Source: Bacteroidia bacterium | GTDB lineage: Bacteria; Bacteroidota; Bacteroidia; Cytophagales; Cyclobacteriaceae | Direction: 5' to 3' | Length of the DNA stretch: 9,646 bases | Assembly (NCBI GenBank): GCA_016650355.1 | Contig: JAENVX010000197.1 | Location: 1 to 9,646 of the forward strand | Shown: positions 1 to 7,518 of the stretch, piece after piece | Layout of the letters: every line of letters begins with the position of its first letter | Position numbering within the stretch: the first letter of the stretch is position 1 | The notes under the pieces: generated by a model | What the model was told of the DNA's origin: nothing | The model's database searches: none | Seen by the model: only the letters and a program-made list of their open reading frames with translations | Translations under genes and position numbers: made by a program

Positions 1-1082
1 CAACAAGTCAGGCACCACGCGTGGACGAAGGAAGGCAAGAAATGTTGTACGAATTGGAGATAGCATTCAGCCAGATTCCTGAGGATAAGGAAGTGCCCTT
101 TTGGATGGTGGACAGAATATTTAGAAATCTGCTAATCGACATCACAGGAAATACGCACCGTGCAGAATTTTGTATTGATAAGTTGTATTCACCTGATAGC
201 TCAACTGGTAGGTTGGGCATTCTTGAACTACGCGCTTTTGATATGCCACCCAATAAGCAGATGTGCATCGTTCAGCTGTTGTTATTAAGATGCATAGTGG
301 CCTTGTTTTGGCAAAAGCCATATAAAAAGAAATTGGTAAGATGGGGCACAACATTGTACGATAAATTCATGTTGCCTCATTATGTTCAACAAGACCTTGA
401 GGAAGTGATGAATGACTTGCAAGAGGCAGGTTATCCGTTTCAGCTCCAATGGTTAGAACCATTTTTTGAATTCCGTTTTCCGCTGCACGGAAAAATAACT
501 ATTCAAAACATAGAATTGGAATTGCGGATGGGTATTGAACCCTGGCATGTCCTGGGAGAAGAGTCTTCGAATGCAAGTACTGCTCGTTTTGTCGATTCGT
601 CAGTGGAAAGAGTTGAAGTGAAAGTAAAAAATTTTAATCACGAGCGTTACATGGTTACATGCCATGGCTCACCGGTTCCATTAAAGGAAACGACTATTAA
701 GGGCGAGTATGTTGCTGGAGTTCGTTATCGTGCCTGGAGTCCGCCTTCAGCATTACACCCAACATTAGGAAAAGATGTTCCATTAGTGTTTGATATTATT
801 GATACATGGAACAGCCGCTCAATTGGTGGCTGCACCTATCATGTTACCCATCCGGGTGGACGAAATTATGACACGTTCCCTGTAAACGCCTACGAAGCGG
901 AGGGCAGGAGGATAAGCCGCTTCTGGACAGAAGGACATACACAAGGCACTATAACACCATCAGTCGTGTATACGGGAATTTCACGATATTTGGAAAAGAA
1001 CGATGTGCCAAAGAAATTTGATTCACCGCCTTTAAAAATCAGTCCGGAATACCCCAACACGTTGGACTTACGTCAACTTTAA
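1..1082 (+). CDS. DUF2126 / transglutaminase-like large protein, C-terminal part (5' end outside window)
   Basis: This is the C-terminal third or so of a DUF2126 (COG4196) protein, a family usually about 1,100 residues long with an N-terminal transglutaminase-like domain and a long C-terminal DUF2126 region. The frame is open to the left edge (first full codon at 3, reading TSQAPR before the GTG at 21), and the APRVDEGR segment is internal in the family, so the GTG is not the start. Typical stretches seen are LYELEIAFSQIP, LELRAFDMPP, RWGTTLYDKFMLPHYV, FFEFRFPLHG, ELRMGIEPWHVLGEE, GVRYRAWSPPSALHPT, DTWNSRSIGGCTYHVTHPGG and YDTFPVNAYEAEGRR. The protein ends in the usual way, with EYPNTLDLR. 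No signal peptide can be judged because the N-terminus is missing. Biochemical function is unknown. Family members sit beside CP-ATP-grasp, alpha-E and transglutaminase genes, as here, which suggests a role in amide-bond chemistry (inference). The next gene begins 33 bases downstream, consistent with one transcript. Confidence 0.93.
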   Translation, partial: TSQAPRVDEGRQEMLYELEIAFSQIPEDKEVPFWMVDRIFRNLLIDITGNTHRAEFCIDKLYSPDSSTGRLGILELRAFDMPPNKQMCIVQLLLLRCIVALFWQKPYKKKLVRWGTTLYDKFMLPHYVQQDLEEVMNDLQEAGYPFQLQWLEPFFEFRFPLHGKITIQNIELELRMGIEPWHVLGEESSNASTARFVDSSVERVEVKVKNFNHERYMVTCHGSPVPLKETTIKGEYVAGVRYRAWSPPSALHPTLGKDVPLVFDIIDTWNSRSIGGCTYHVTHPGGRNYDTFPVNAYEAEGRRISRFWTEGHTQGTITPSVVYTGISRYLEKNDVPKKFDSPPLKISPEYPNTLDLRQL

Positions 1083-1115
1083 TCAAAATCATATTCTTAG
1101 TTAATTCTATCATTT

Positions 1116-2360
1116 ATGAAATCAGGAATAAAGAAAAACGGAATCTCAAGACGTTCAGCAATTCAATCTTTTTTGGGATTGGCTGGTGCTATGGCATTGC
1201 CAACAAATTCAATTGCTATTGGATTGGAGGCCAAAGATAAAACAGCTGTTAAAATCACTAGGCTTGAAACATTTCTAGTGAAGCCGAGGTGGATCTTCCT
1301 GAAAATTCACACCGATGCCGGTGTTGTGGGGTTAGGAGAGCCACTTCTGGAAGGAAGAGCCTTGACTATTCAAACTGCAATAAAAGAGATTGAGCCATAC
1401 TTGATTGGCAAGGATCCACGCCAAGTGGTTCATCATTGGCAAGCCATATATAAACATGCTTTCTATAAGGGTGGCCCGATATTAACTAGCGCATTAAGCG
1501 GGATTGATCAGGCGCTGTGGGATATTAAAGGAAAATTACTCAACATACCTGTTTACGAATTATTTGGCGGGCCCACGCGAGACAGGGTGCGTGTTTATGG
1601 CAGGGCAAAAGATGCAGAAGAAACTTCAAAGAGATTAGCTGAGGGATATACAGTGATTAAAACGGGGGTGGCTAAGGAGAAGGGTAACCCTGCGCGGGCT
1701 GTAGAAAATCCACGGTTCATAAAATATGCTGTTGAGAATTTTGCAGCGATGCGAAAAGCAGGAGGCGATTCCATGGATATTGGAATTGATTTTCATGGCG
1801 CCATCCCTCCACAAACTTCCAAGATTTTGATAAAAGAGTTGGAGCCTTATCAACCAATGTTTATTGAAGAACCATGTCAGCCGCAGAACGTGGACGTACT
1901 TGCCGACATCGCACGCATGACTCATTTACCAATCGCAACAGGAGAAAGGATTTTTACCAAGTGGGGATTTCGCGAAATATTGGAAAAAGGTGCAGCCTCC
2001 ATTCTTCAACCCGATCTATGCCATGCAGGTGGTATTACAGAAGGTCGCTTGATTGCTGGTATGGCTGAAGCTTATTATGCCGTCATTGCTCCACATAATC
2101 CTATGGGACCAATTTCACTTGCTTCAGGTTTACACTTGGCAGCCAGCATTCCCAACTTTCTGGTTCAAGAACAGGTAACGCTTGGGGAAGGATATCTAAA
2201 AACTCCATTTAAATTGGAGCAAGATGGAACAGTACTCATTCCGAAAGGTCCGGGTCTTGGCATAGAACTGGATGAAAATAAAATTTCAGATAAATTAGGT
2301 CATGATTGGAAAAACCCAGAAACTTATGATGCTAGTGATGGGTCTGCGGTTGAATGGTAA
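1116..2360 (+). CDS. Tat-exported D-galactonate dehydratase-like enzyme (enolase superfamily, DgoD-like)
   Basis: This 414-residue protein is an enolase-superfamily (mandelate racemase subgroup) dehydratase that resembles E. coli DgoD along its whole length; DgoD converts D-galactonate to 2-keto-3-deoxy-galactonate. Shared blocks are EGRALTIQTAI, FYKGGPILTSALSGIDQALW and DIKGKLLN. The expected metal ligands are D225 (in DFHG), E251 (FIEEP) and E277 (GER). The catalytic histidines H227 and H327 (APHNP) and E352 (QEQ) are also in place, with the same spacing as in DgoD. The protein ends in AVEW, as DgoD does. The N-terminus adds about 45 residues with SRRSAIQSFL followed by a hydrophobic stretch, read as a twin-arginine signal, so the enzyme is probably folded in the cytoplasm and exported. 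No clear Shine-Dalgarno precedes the ATG. The loop after residue 160 differs from DgoD, so the true sugar acid is uncertain. It is odd to find it inside an ATP-grasp/transglutaminase cluster. Confidence 0.88.
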   Translation: MKSGIKKNGISRRSAIQSFLGLAGAMALPTNSIAIGLEAKDKTAVKITRLETFLVKPRWIFLKIHTDAGVVGLGEPLLEGRALTIQTAIKEIEPYLIGKDPRQVVHHWQAIYKHAFYKGGPILTSALSGIDQALWDIKGKLLNIPVYELFGGPTRDRVRVYGRAKDAEETSKRLAEGYTVIKTGVAKEKGNPARAVENPRFIKYAVENFAAMRKAGGDSMDIGIDFHGAIPPQTSKILIKELEPYQPMFIEEPCQPQNVDVLADIARMTHLPIATGERIFTKWGFREILEKGAASILQPDLCHAGGITEGRLIAGMAEAYYAVIAPHNPMGPISLASGLHLAASIPNFLVQEQVTLGEGYLKTPFKLEQDGTVLIPKGPGLGIELDENKISDKLGHDWKNPETYDASDGSAVEW

Positions 2361-2465
2361 GCTTAATTTCAATGCATTCCCGGATCCAGATAATCCTAAT
2401 CAAAATAAATATTTCTGATGTACATTATAAATTCAATACGGCTTATCAATTACATACGTATTCCG

Positions 2466-2478
2466 GATAATCATTATC
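2466..2478. repeat. 13-base perfect palindrome upstream of the ATP-grasp gene
   Basis: GATAAT-C-ATTATC is a perfect inverted repeat with a single central base, lying 41 bases before the ATG at 2520 in the 159-base gap that follows the dehydratase gene. Its position would suit an operator. A TTG at 2482-2484, 21 bases ahead of TACATTTC at 2506-2513 (one mismatch to the Bacteroidota -7 element), could be a promoter giving an almost leaderless message. The region is AT-rich, so short palindromes can arise by chance. Confidence 0.3.
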
Positions 2479-2519
2479 AGGTTGATGAGAATATAATAGA
2501 ATAGGTACATTTCTAAAAC

Positions 2520-5084
2520 ATGGAGCCGACAAACATTAAAACTTTATCAGGTATACTACCGAACGGCTATTTTGCTAATCAACCTTTGATTGATGAGTGT
2601 TTTGGCTTCCATGGCGATGTGAAAGAGCATTGGAAAAAATTAGTTGCTAACATTGAGGGATTTGGGCCTGTTGAATTAAAAAGCAGACAACAGGAGTTAT
2701 TAAAGTTGCTTCAGGAAAACGGAGTTACTTATAACGTTTATGGAGATTCAGATGGCCTTAATCGTCCATGGTTATTAGATACAATGCCATTAATTATTTC
2801 TGCTGCGGAGTGGCGAATTACGGAAAGGGGTATGAAGCAGCGGGCATTTGTACTGAACAAAGTGCTGGAGGATTTATACGGAGAACGAAAATTATTAAAA
2901 CAAGGTATCATTCCTCCTGAGTTGATTTATGCACATTCGGGTTTCCTGCGTCCTTGTGATAAGATAAAATTACCTGGTGAAAATCAATTGATTCTTTACG
3001 CTGCTGATCTTTCGCGAGGGCCTGATGAAAAAGTTTGGGTGTTGAAAGACCGCACTCAAGCGCCATCAGGAATGGGTTACGCGGTTGAAAACAGAAGAGC
3101 CCTTAGCCGGGTATTACCCGAATTGTTTAAGAATCACAACACAGCCAAGTTGGGAGGGTTTTTCAATAATATGATGCAGTCATTTATTGAAATTTCTCCG
3201 CAAGAGAAAGAGCAACCCAGGATTGTGCTTCTTACTCCAGGTCCACGAAATGAGACTTACTTTGAACATGCTTTCATGGCATCATCACTTGGTTTCACCC
3301 TTGTACAAGGTGAAGATCTTGTTGTACGAGATGGATTTGTTTGGATCAAAACGGTAGAAGGTCTTGAAAGGGTAGACGTCATCCTGCGCAGGGTTGATGA
3401 TAGTTTTTGCGACCCACTGGAGCTGAGGGAAGATTCACATTTGGGTATACCAGGTTTACTTGAAGCAATAAGGAAAGGGAATGTTGCGGTAGCCAATCCA
3501 TTGGGCAGTAGCATCCTTGAGAATACCGGTTTGATGGCGTTCATGCACAATGTATTCAAATATTTTCTCAACGAAGATCCTATTTTTCAAATGGTGGCCA
3601 CCTGGTGGTGCGGACAAAAGAAAGAATTGGATTATGTCATTCAGAACATAGACACATTAGTTATTAAAAAAATTGATAGGTCACTGGGCTTTGAAACCGT
3701 GATGGGTAGCAGACTTTCAAAGGCTCAGAAGGAAAACCTTCTCAGACAAATCAAATCACAGCCCTATCTGTATGTAGGACAGGAAGAAGTGGGATTTTCG
3801 ACAAGCCCTGTTTTTACCAATGGCAAAGTTGAGCCACGTCACACAGTGTTTCGAACGTTCCTTGTGGCTGCGAAAGGAAAGTATGAAATTTTGCCGGGTG
3901 GCCTCACGCGCTGTTCACCCGAAAAGGGAAGTTTCTTAGTGTCGAATCAGGATGGAGGGATTGCAAAGGATACGTGGGTGGAAGCTCCGGTAAAGACTTC
4001 AGCACCCTCGCTCTTTCATCACAATGATTTAAAAAGAAAGTCGGTACTCCCAAGTCGAGCGGCTGAAAATCTTTTTTGGGTCGGCCGATATTCTCAGCGA
4101 GTACTTCGTACTTCACGATTCCTCAGAATTGTTTTGCGAAATTTGAATCAAACCGGGTATCTAAATAATGGACAAGAGTCAGAGGCTCAGAAAGCATTGC
4201 TACGCACCGTAACTCATTTGACAGGAACTTATCCTGGCCTGTTGGAGGAGGACAAAGATGATGCTTTTGTTGAAAATCGACTAAGTGAAATGCACCAGCT
4301 GATTTGTAATCCAGACTTGGTTGGTGGTCTTCTTTATTCGCTCAATAGTTTATTAAAAGCAATGTATTCCGTTCGCGATCGTTGGCCAGTGGATAACTGG
4401 CGGATTATTGATGACATCGAGAGTGTGAAGCGCAGACTTGCATTATTAGAGCCACAGGGCATTCGACACGTGTTCGGTTTACTAGACCGTATGAATGGCA
4501 GCCTGCTTTCTTTTTTAGAGATGAACCGCCAAAGTATGTATAGAGGAGAAGGTTGGACTATCTACAGAATCGGGCAGCTTCTTGAGGAAATTTCATTGGA
4601 GTTAACACAATATCGTTCCTTATTAACATTTGAATACGATGAGAGCGATGAGTTTCAAGTGTTGGAAGCGTTGTTGATTAGCAACCAGAATATTTCGAGC
4701 TATAGATCTATATATCGGACTTATTTTGATGTAGAGCCAGCACTTGACTTATTGTTTTTGAATAAGAAGAATCCAGGTTCAATAATGGCGCAATTGGAAC
4801 AATTGCAAAATTATATTGAGCAGCTTCCAAAAAACGACAATCCAGTAATTACCAACGAGATTTCAAATATTTCATTTGAATGTTATAGCATGGCAAGACT
4901 TATTACGGTTAAGAAATTAATGACGCTAGAGCCAGAAAGTAATTTTCGAAAGGAACTTGATCTTTTTTGTGAAGAGTTGAGTACTAAGATTGCCGCATTA
5001 TCTGGAAAACTGACGGCTAACTATTTTAGTCATTCAACCTATCAATATCAGGGGGAGAAGATTGGATTTGACTTGGAAGTTTAA
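2520..5084 (+). CDS. Fused circularly permuted ATP-grasp (COG2308) and alpha-E (COG2307, DUF403) protein
   Basis: The 854-residue protein joins two families that are often separate genes. Residues about 1-490 are a circularly permuted type 2 ATP-grasp domain. Its family signatures are YNVYGDSDG (71-79) followed by RPWLLDTMP, VLKDRTQAPSGMGYAVENRR (174-193), DVILRRVDDSFCDPLELRED (286-305), GIPGLLEAIRKGNVAVANPLG (from 309), VEPRHTVFRTFLVA (437-450) and GSFLVSNQDGGIAKDTWV (470-487). Residues about 508-840 are the helical alpha-E domain, opening with the diagnostic SRAAENLFWVGRYSQRVLR (512-530). ATP-grasp enzymes of this type are predicted to form amide or peptide bonds using ATP; the substrate is not known and the role of alpha-E is undefined. 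No signal peptide or membrane segment is visible, so a cytoplasmic location is likely. The ATG at 2520 fits the usual family N-terminus. The transglutaminase gene starts one base after the stop, implying translational coupling. Confidence 0.93.
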   Translation: MEPTNIKTLSGILPNGYFANQPLIDECFGFHGDVKEHWKKLVANIEGFGPVELKSRQQELLKLLQENGVTYNVYGDSDGLNRPWLLDTMPLIISAAEWRITERGMKQRAFVLNKVLEDLYGERKLLKQGIIPPELIYAHSGFLRPCDKIKLPGENQLILYAADLSRGPDEKVWVLKDRTQAPSGMGYAVENRRALSRVLPELFKNHNTAKLGGFFNNMMQSFIEISPQEKEQPRIVLLTPGPRNETYFEHAFMASSLGFTLVQGEDLVVRDGFVWIKTVEGLERVDVILRRVDDSFCDPLELREDSHLGIPGLLEAIRKGNVAVANPLGSSILENTGLMAFMHNVFKYFLNEDPIFQMVATWWCGQKKELDYVIQNIDTLVIKKIDRSLGFETVMGSRLSKAQKENLLRQIKSQPYLYVGQEEVGFSTSPVFTNGKVEPRHTVFRTFLVAAKGKYEILPGGLTRCSPEKGSFLVSNQDGGIAKDTWVEAPVKTSAPSLFHHNDLKRKSVLPSRAAENLFWVGRYSQRVLRTSRFLRIVLRNLNQTGYLNNGQESEAQKALLRTVTHLTGTYPGLLEEDKDDAFVENRLSEMHQLICNPDLVGGLLYSLNSLLKAMYSVRDRWPVDNWRIIDDIESVKRRLALLEPQGIRHVFGLLDRMNGSLLSFLEMNRQSMYRGEGWTIYRIGQLLEEISLELTQYRSLLTFEYDESDEFQVLEALLISNQNISSYRSIYRTYFDVEPALDLLFLNKKNPGSIMAQLEQLQNYIEQLPKNDNPVITNEISNISFECYSMARLITVKKLMTLEPESNFRKELDLFCEELSTKIAALSGKLTANYFSHSTYQYQGEKIGFDLEV

Positions 5085-5085
5085 G

Positions 5086-5973
5086 ATGAAGTATAAAATC
5101 CGACATACAACCGAGTACACGTATCAGGAGCCGGTCAGCACCTGTCTTAACCGACTTTGCTTAACACCGCTTAGTTTGCCTGAGCACCATTGTATTTCTT
5201 CTGAAATAAAAATTGAGCCTACACCTGACGAGATGAACTATCGAACGGATTTCTACGGCAATACGCTCCTTTTTTTTTCAACGTATAAAGAACATGACCA
5301 TCTTGAAATAACTGCACTCAGTGAAGTAACTATTGATGGCCGAACTAATGCCACGCTCGCTTCGGGTTCAATGGTTTTATCGAAGGATGTAAAATCTACT
5401 CTTTCGCAGAATCCTGAAGAAAACCAGGATGAGATAGAGTTTGTACTTCCTTCTCAGTATGTACCAGATAGTGAAGTAATAAAAAATTTCGCATCAGATT
5501 GTTTCTTCCAGGAGTCAACATTATGGAATAGTTGTCAGCTATTGATGGGCAAAATTCGTAATGACATAGAATTTAAGCCTGGCTTCACAACGATCAATAC
5601 GCCCGTGGAGGCAGTTGTAAAAGGAAAGAAAGGTGTCTGTCAGGATTTCGCCCACCTCATGATTGCGTGCCTGCGCAATATGGATATTCCTGCACGCTAT
5701 GTTAGCGGCTATATCGAAACACTACCGCCACCGGGCAAGAAAAAGTTAATAGGCACGGATGCTTCTCACGCCTGGGTGTCTGTCTACTTTCCCGACATTG
5801 GATGGGTGGAATTTGATCCAACTAATAATCTCCTTCCATCTGATAAACATATTACCGTTGCCTTTGGCCGCGACTATCACGATGTAGCACCGATCAAAGG
5901 TGTTGTTTTCGGTTCGGGTAAGCAGACCTTGGATGTGAAGGTAGATGTTGAGCGCGTGGATAAGACCTTGTGA
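5086..5973 (+). CDS. Bacterial transglutaminase-like protein (COG1305)
   Basis: This 295-residue protein has the bacterial transglutaminase N-terminal beta domain (residues about 1-80, starting MKYKIRHTTEYTYQEPVS) and a transglutaminase core. The papain-like triad is intact: C185 in GVCQDFAHL, H228 in DASHAWVSVYFP and D244 in WVEFDPTNN. Proteins of this family act as cysteine proteases or amide-transferring enzymes, and the substrate here is unknown. No signal peptide is seen, so a cytoplasmic location is likely. The frame is also open upstream to a TTG at 5062, which would overlap the ATP-grasp gene. The ATG at 5086 is preferred because it matches the family N-terminus and has GGAAG at 5075-5079, six bases upstream. 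It lies one base after the ATP-grasp stop, so the two are almost surely co-translated. The gene ends flush against the convergent amidotransferase gene. A run of nine T lies inside the gene at 5270-5278. Confidence 0.93.
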   Translation: MKYKIRHTTEYTYQEPVSTCLNRLCLTPLSLPEHHCISSEIKIEPTPDEMNYRTDFYGNTLLFFSTYKEHDHLEITALSEVTIDGRTNATLASGSMVLSKDVKSTLSQNPEENQDEIEFVLPSQYVPDSEVIKNFASDCFFQESTLWNSCQLLMGKIRNDIEFKPGFTTINTPVEAVVKGKKGVCQDFAHLMIACLRNMDIPARYVSGYIETLPPPGKKKLIGTDASHAWVSVYFPDIGWVEFDPTNNLLPSDKHITVAFGRDYHDVAPIKGVVFGSGKQTLDVKVDVERVDKTL

Positions 5974-6828
5974 TTACGCTTTTATCGGTCTCACTTTAAC
6001 ATTTAATGATTGCTCTACAATCACGAAATGATTGGCAGGAATCATTGTCCAGCTTTCATCTTCCGTAAGTTTTTCAGAAACTATTAGAACAGCTTGATCA
6101 TCATCTTCCGGAGCCTCCAATTTAGTAATTCCATCCTCTACGATATATCTGCTTCCCTCTGAGTGGTATAAAGTTAGCGGCTCTTCTTTTGGATTAGTAC
6201 AATATCTTGTACCAACAATGAACAAACCATTGGTGACTACCATGTTTAAATATGCATCTTCATTAATATCGTATTTGATCATTAATTTTTTTAAAGCGCT
6301 ATACGTATTTTCAAAAGCGTCAATCACTGATTCCGGATTTATTGTTTTATGATTTTTGAAAAGATAATCGAGAAGGTAGGCGAATATATGTTCCGAATCG
6401 GTTTGACCTTTAATCCAATTATACATTTCATCGCTGAGTGGCTCGCGTATGTGACGCTTAATTTTGCCAAACTGTTCGACTCCTCCATTGTGAGCCATTA
6501 ACAGATTTTTATATGGAAAGGGGTGACAATTTGATTCTGAGACTTCACCCACGCTCGCTGCCCGCACATGTGCCAGCAAGCATTCCGTCTTAATTTTTGG
6601 AGCAAGATTCCGAAGGTTTCGATTGCTCCATGCTGGATTTACTGAAACAAAAGTAATCGGCTCGTTATTAACCTCCGGTACGTACCATCCAATGCCGAAT
6701 CCATCTCCATTGAGGGGCTCTTCAATTTCTTTTGCATTTATACTTTGATTGACTAACGAGTTCTTTGGCTGATAGAGCAACTTATCCATGATGATGGGGG
6801 TGCCACGGTAGGCCATGAGTCTGCACAT
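5974..6828 (-). CDS. Class II glutamine amidotransferase, stand-alone (YafJ/EgtC-like Ntn hydrolase)
   Basis: This 284-residue protein is a class II glutamine amidotransferase domain without an attached synthase. It begins MCRLMAYRG, so removal of Met1 exposes C2 as the N-terminal nucleophile; this also fixes the start. Other expected active-site blocks are NGDGFGIGWY (40-49), AHVRAAS (86-92, arginine for the glutamine carboxylate), CHPF, AHNGG (112-116, oxyanion-hole asparagine) and TDSE (143-146). The family hydrolyses glutamine or gamma-glutamyl amides; EgtC removes a gamma-glutamyl group in ergothioneine synthesis. Here it is more likely the Ntn-type partner of the neighbouring ATP-grasp/transglutaminase genes, where a proteasome-like Anbu subunit sits in some other genomes (inference). 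AGGA lies about 11 bases before the ATG. Its stop codon directly abuts the transglutaminase stop, on the opposite strand. No ergothioneine genes are visible. Likely cytoplasmic. Confidence 0.9.
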   Translation of the reverse strand: MCRLMAYRGTPIIMDKLLYQPKNSLVNQSINAKEIEEPLNGDGFGIGWYVPEVNNEPITFVSVNPAWSNRNLRNLAPKIKTECLLAHVRAASVGEVSESNCHPFPYKNLLMAHNGGVEQFGKIKRHIREPLSDEMYNWIKGQTDSEHIFAYLLDYLFKNHKTINPESVIDAFENTYSALKKLMIKYDINEDAYLNMVVTNGLFIVGTRYCTNPKEEPLTLYHSEGSRYIVEDGITKLEAPEDDDQAVLIVSEKLTEDESWTMIPANHFVIVEQSLNVKVRPIKA

Positions 6829-6967
6829 ACGATTTCAGTTTCCTGAAAAGTTACTAAAAATCCCAACAATAGGTTTGTACGTTGATTTAGTTTGCTGGAG
6901 CTTTTCCAAAAGTTGCTGGAGTGGCTCTTCCGCTTTACGAAGCTTTTAAGAATAAAAACTTGAATTT

Positions 6968-7459
6968 TTATTTCTTTTCAAATTTTAAAGAAACGGAGTT
7001 CATGCAGTAACGAAGGCCAGTTGGCTTTGGCCCATCAGCGAAAACGTGACCCAGGTGACCACCACAACGACTACAAACTACTTCATCGCGCACCATACCA
7101 TAGCTGTTGTCTGTACCAACTGTAACTAAAGTATCCCGAAGAGGTTGATAAAAACTAGGCCAGCCGCTACCCGATTCAAATTTGGTCGTGGAACTAAATA
7201 ATTCCTGATGACAACCAGCACAATAATAAATTCCTTTTTCATGATTATCCCAATATTCTCCAGTGAAGGCCCTTTCCGTTCCTTTTTCTCTTAAGACTTC
7301 AAACTGGAGCTGACTTAACTCCTTTTTCCATTCGTCATTCGTCTTTTTCATGAATTCATTGCTTTTTTTAGTTTCATTCTTAGTGCCAGGCTTATTCTGT
7401 GCACAGGCAGAAAGTGAAAATAAGATAACGAATAAAGGTAGGAATTTGATATTTCTCAT
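6968..7459 (-). CDS. msrB: Peptide-methionine (R)-S-oxide reductase MsrB, lipoprotein form
   Basis: This 163-residue MsrB reduces the R epimer of methionine sulfoxide in proteins. Residues 1-19 form a lipoprotein signal ending in the lipobox LSAC (C19), so the mature protein should be lipid-anchored in the envelope facing the periplasm. A Lys/Asn-rich linker (20-45) precedes the SelR/MsrB domain. The four structural zinc cysteines are C80 and C83 (YYCAGC) and C129 and C132 (CSRC). GSGWPSF (97-103), GGHLGHVF (133-140) and the catalytic C152 in RYCMNSVSL are all present. The start at 7459 is supported by the signal peptide; an internal Met37 would give a plain cytoplasmic form. The msrA gene lies upstream on the same strand but across 384 bases, and a good -7 promoter element sits 52 bases upstream of the start, so msrB probably has its own promoter. 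Confidence 0.96.
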   Translation of the reverse strand: MRNIKFLPLFVILFSLSACAQNKPGTKNETKKSNEFMKKTNDEWKKELSQLQFEVLREKGTERAFTGEYWDNHEKGIYYCAGCHQELFSSTTKFESGSGWPSFYQPLRDTLVTVGTDNSYGMVRDEVVCSRCGGHLGHVFADGPKPTGLRYCMNSVSLKFEKK

Positions 7460-7510
7460 ACATCCAAATTATTTATCAAGTTTAACTAAGAATCTAGTGA
7501 AATTGTTTTT

Positions 7511-7518
7511 CAAATGTA
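7511..7518 (-). promoter_or_regulatory. Probable msrB promoter, -7 element TACATTTG
   Basis: On the minus strand TACATTTG matches the Bacteroidota -7 consensus TAnnTTTG exactly. It would start transcription roughly 45 bases before the msrB ATG. No convincing -33 TTG is found at the expected distance, so the call rests on the -7 element and its position. Confidence 0.35.

Noticed and set aside
21..23. GTG at 21 as the start of the DUF2126 gene
   Set aside because: The frame is open further left and the residues before and after it (TSQAPR then VDEGR) belong to an internal conserved part of the family.
1635..1925. Open frame of 96 codons on the minus strand opposite the dehydratase gene
   Set aside because: It lies wholly opposite a gene with clear family homology and intact catalytic residues, and its translation shows no recognisable domain.
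3257..3571. Open frame of 104 codons on the minus strand opposite the ATP-grasp domain
   Set aside because: It is a by-product of the real gene's codons; the plus-strand frame holds conserved ATP-grasp motifs throughout this segment.
5974..6828. Amidotransferase as EgtC of an ergothioneine pathway
   Set aside because: No egtB, egtD or other ergothioneine genes are visible, and the neighbours point to the ATP-grasp/transglutaminase cluster instead.
6886..6956. Tiny plus-strand frame with a leucine-rich helical translation (LLELFQKLLEW) in the gap before the amidotransferase gene
   Set aside because: It is about 24 codons, has no ATG start, and its repetitive look comes from the TTGCTGGAG direct repeats.
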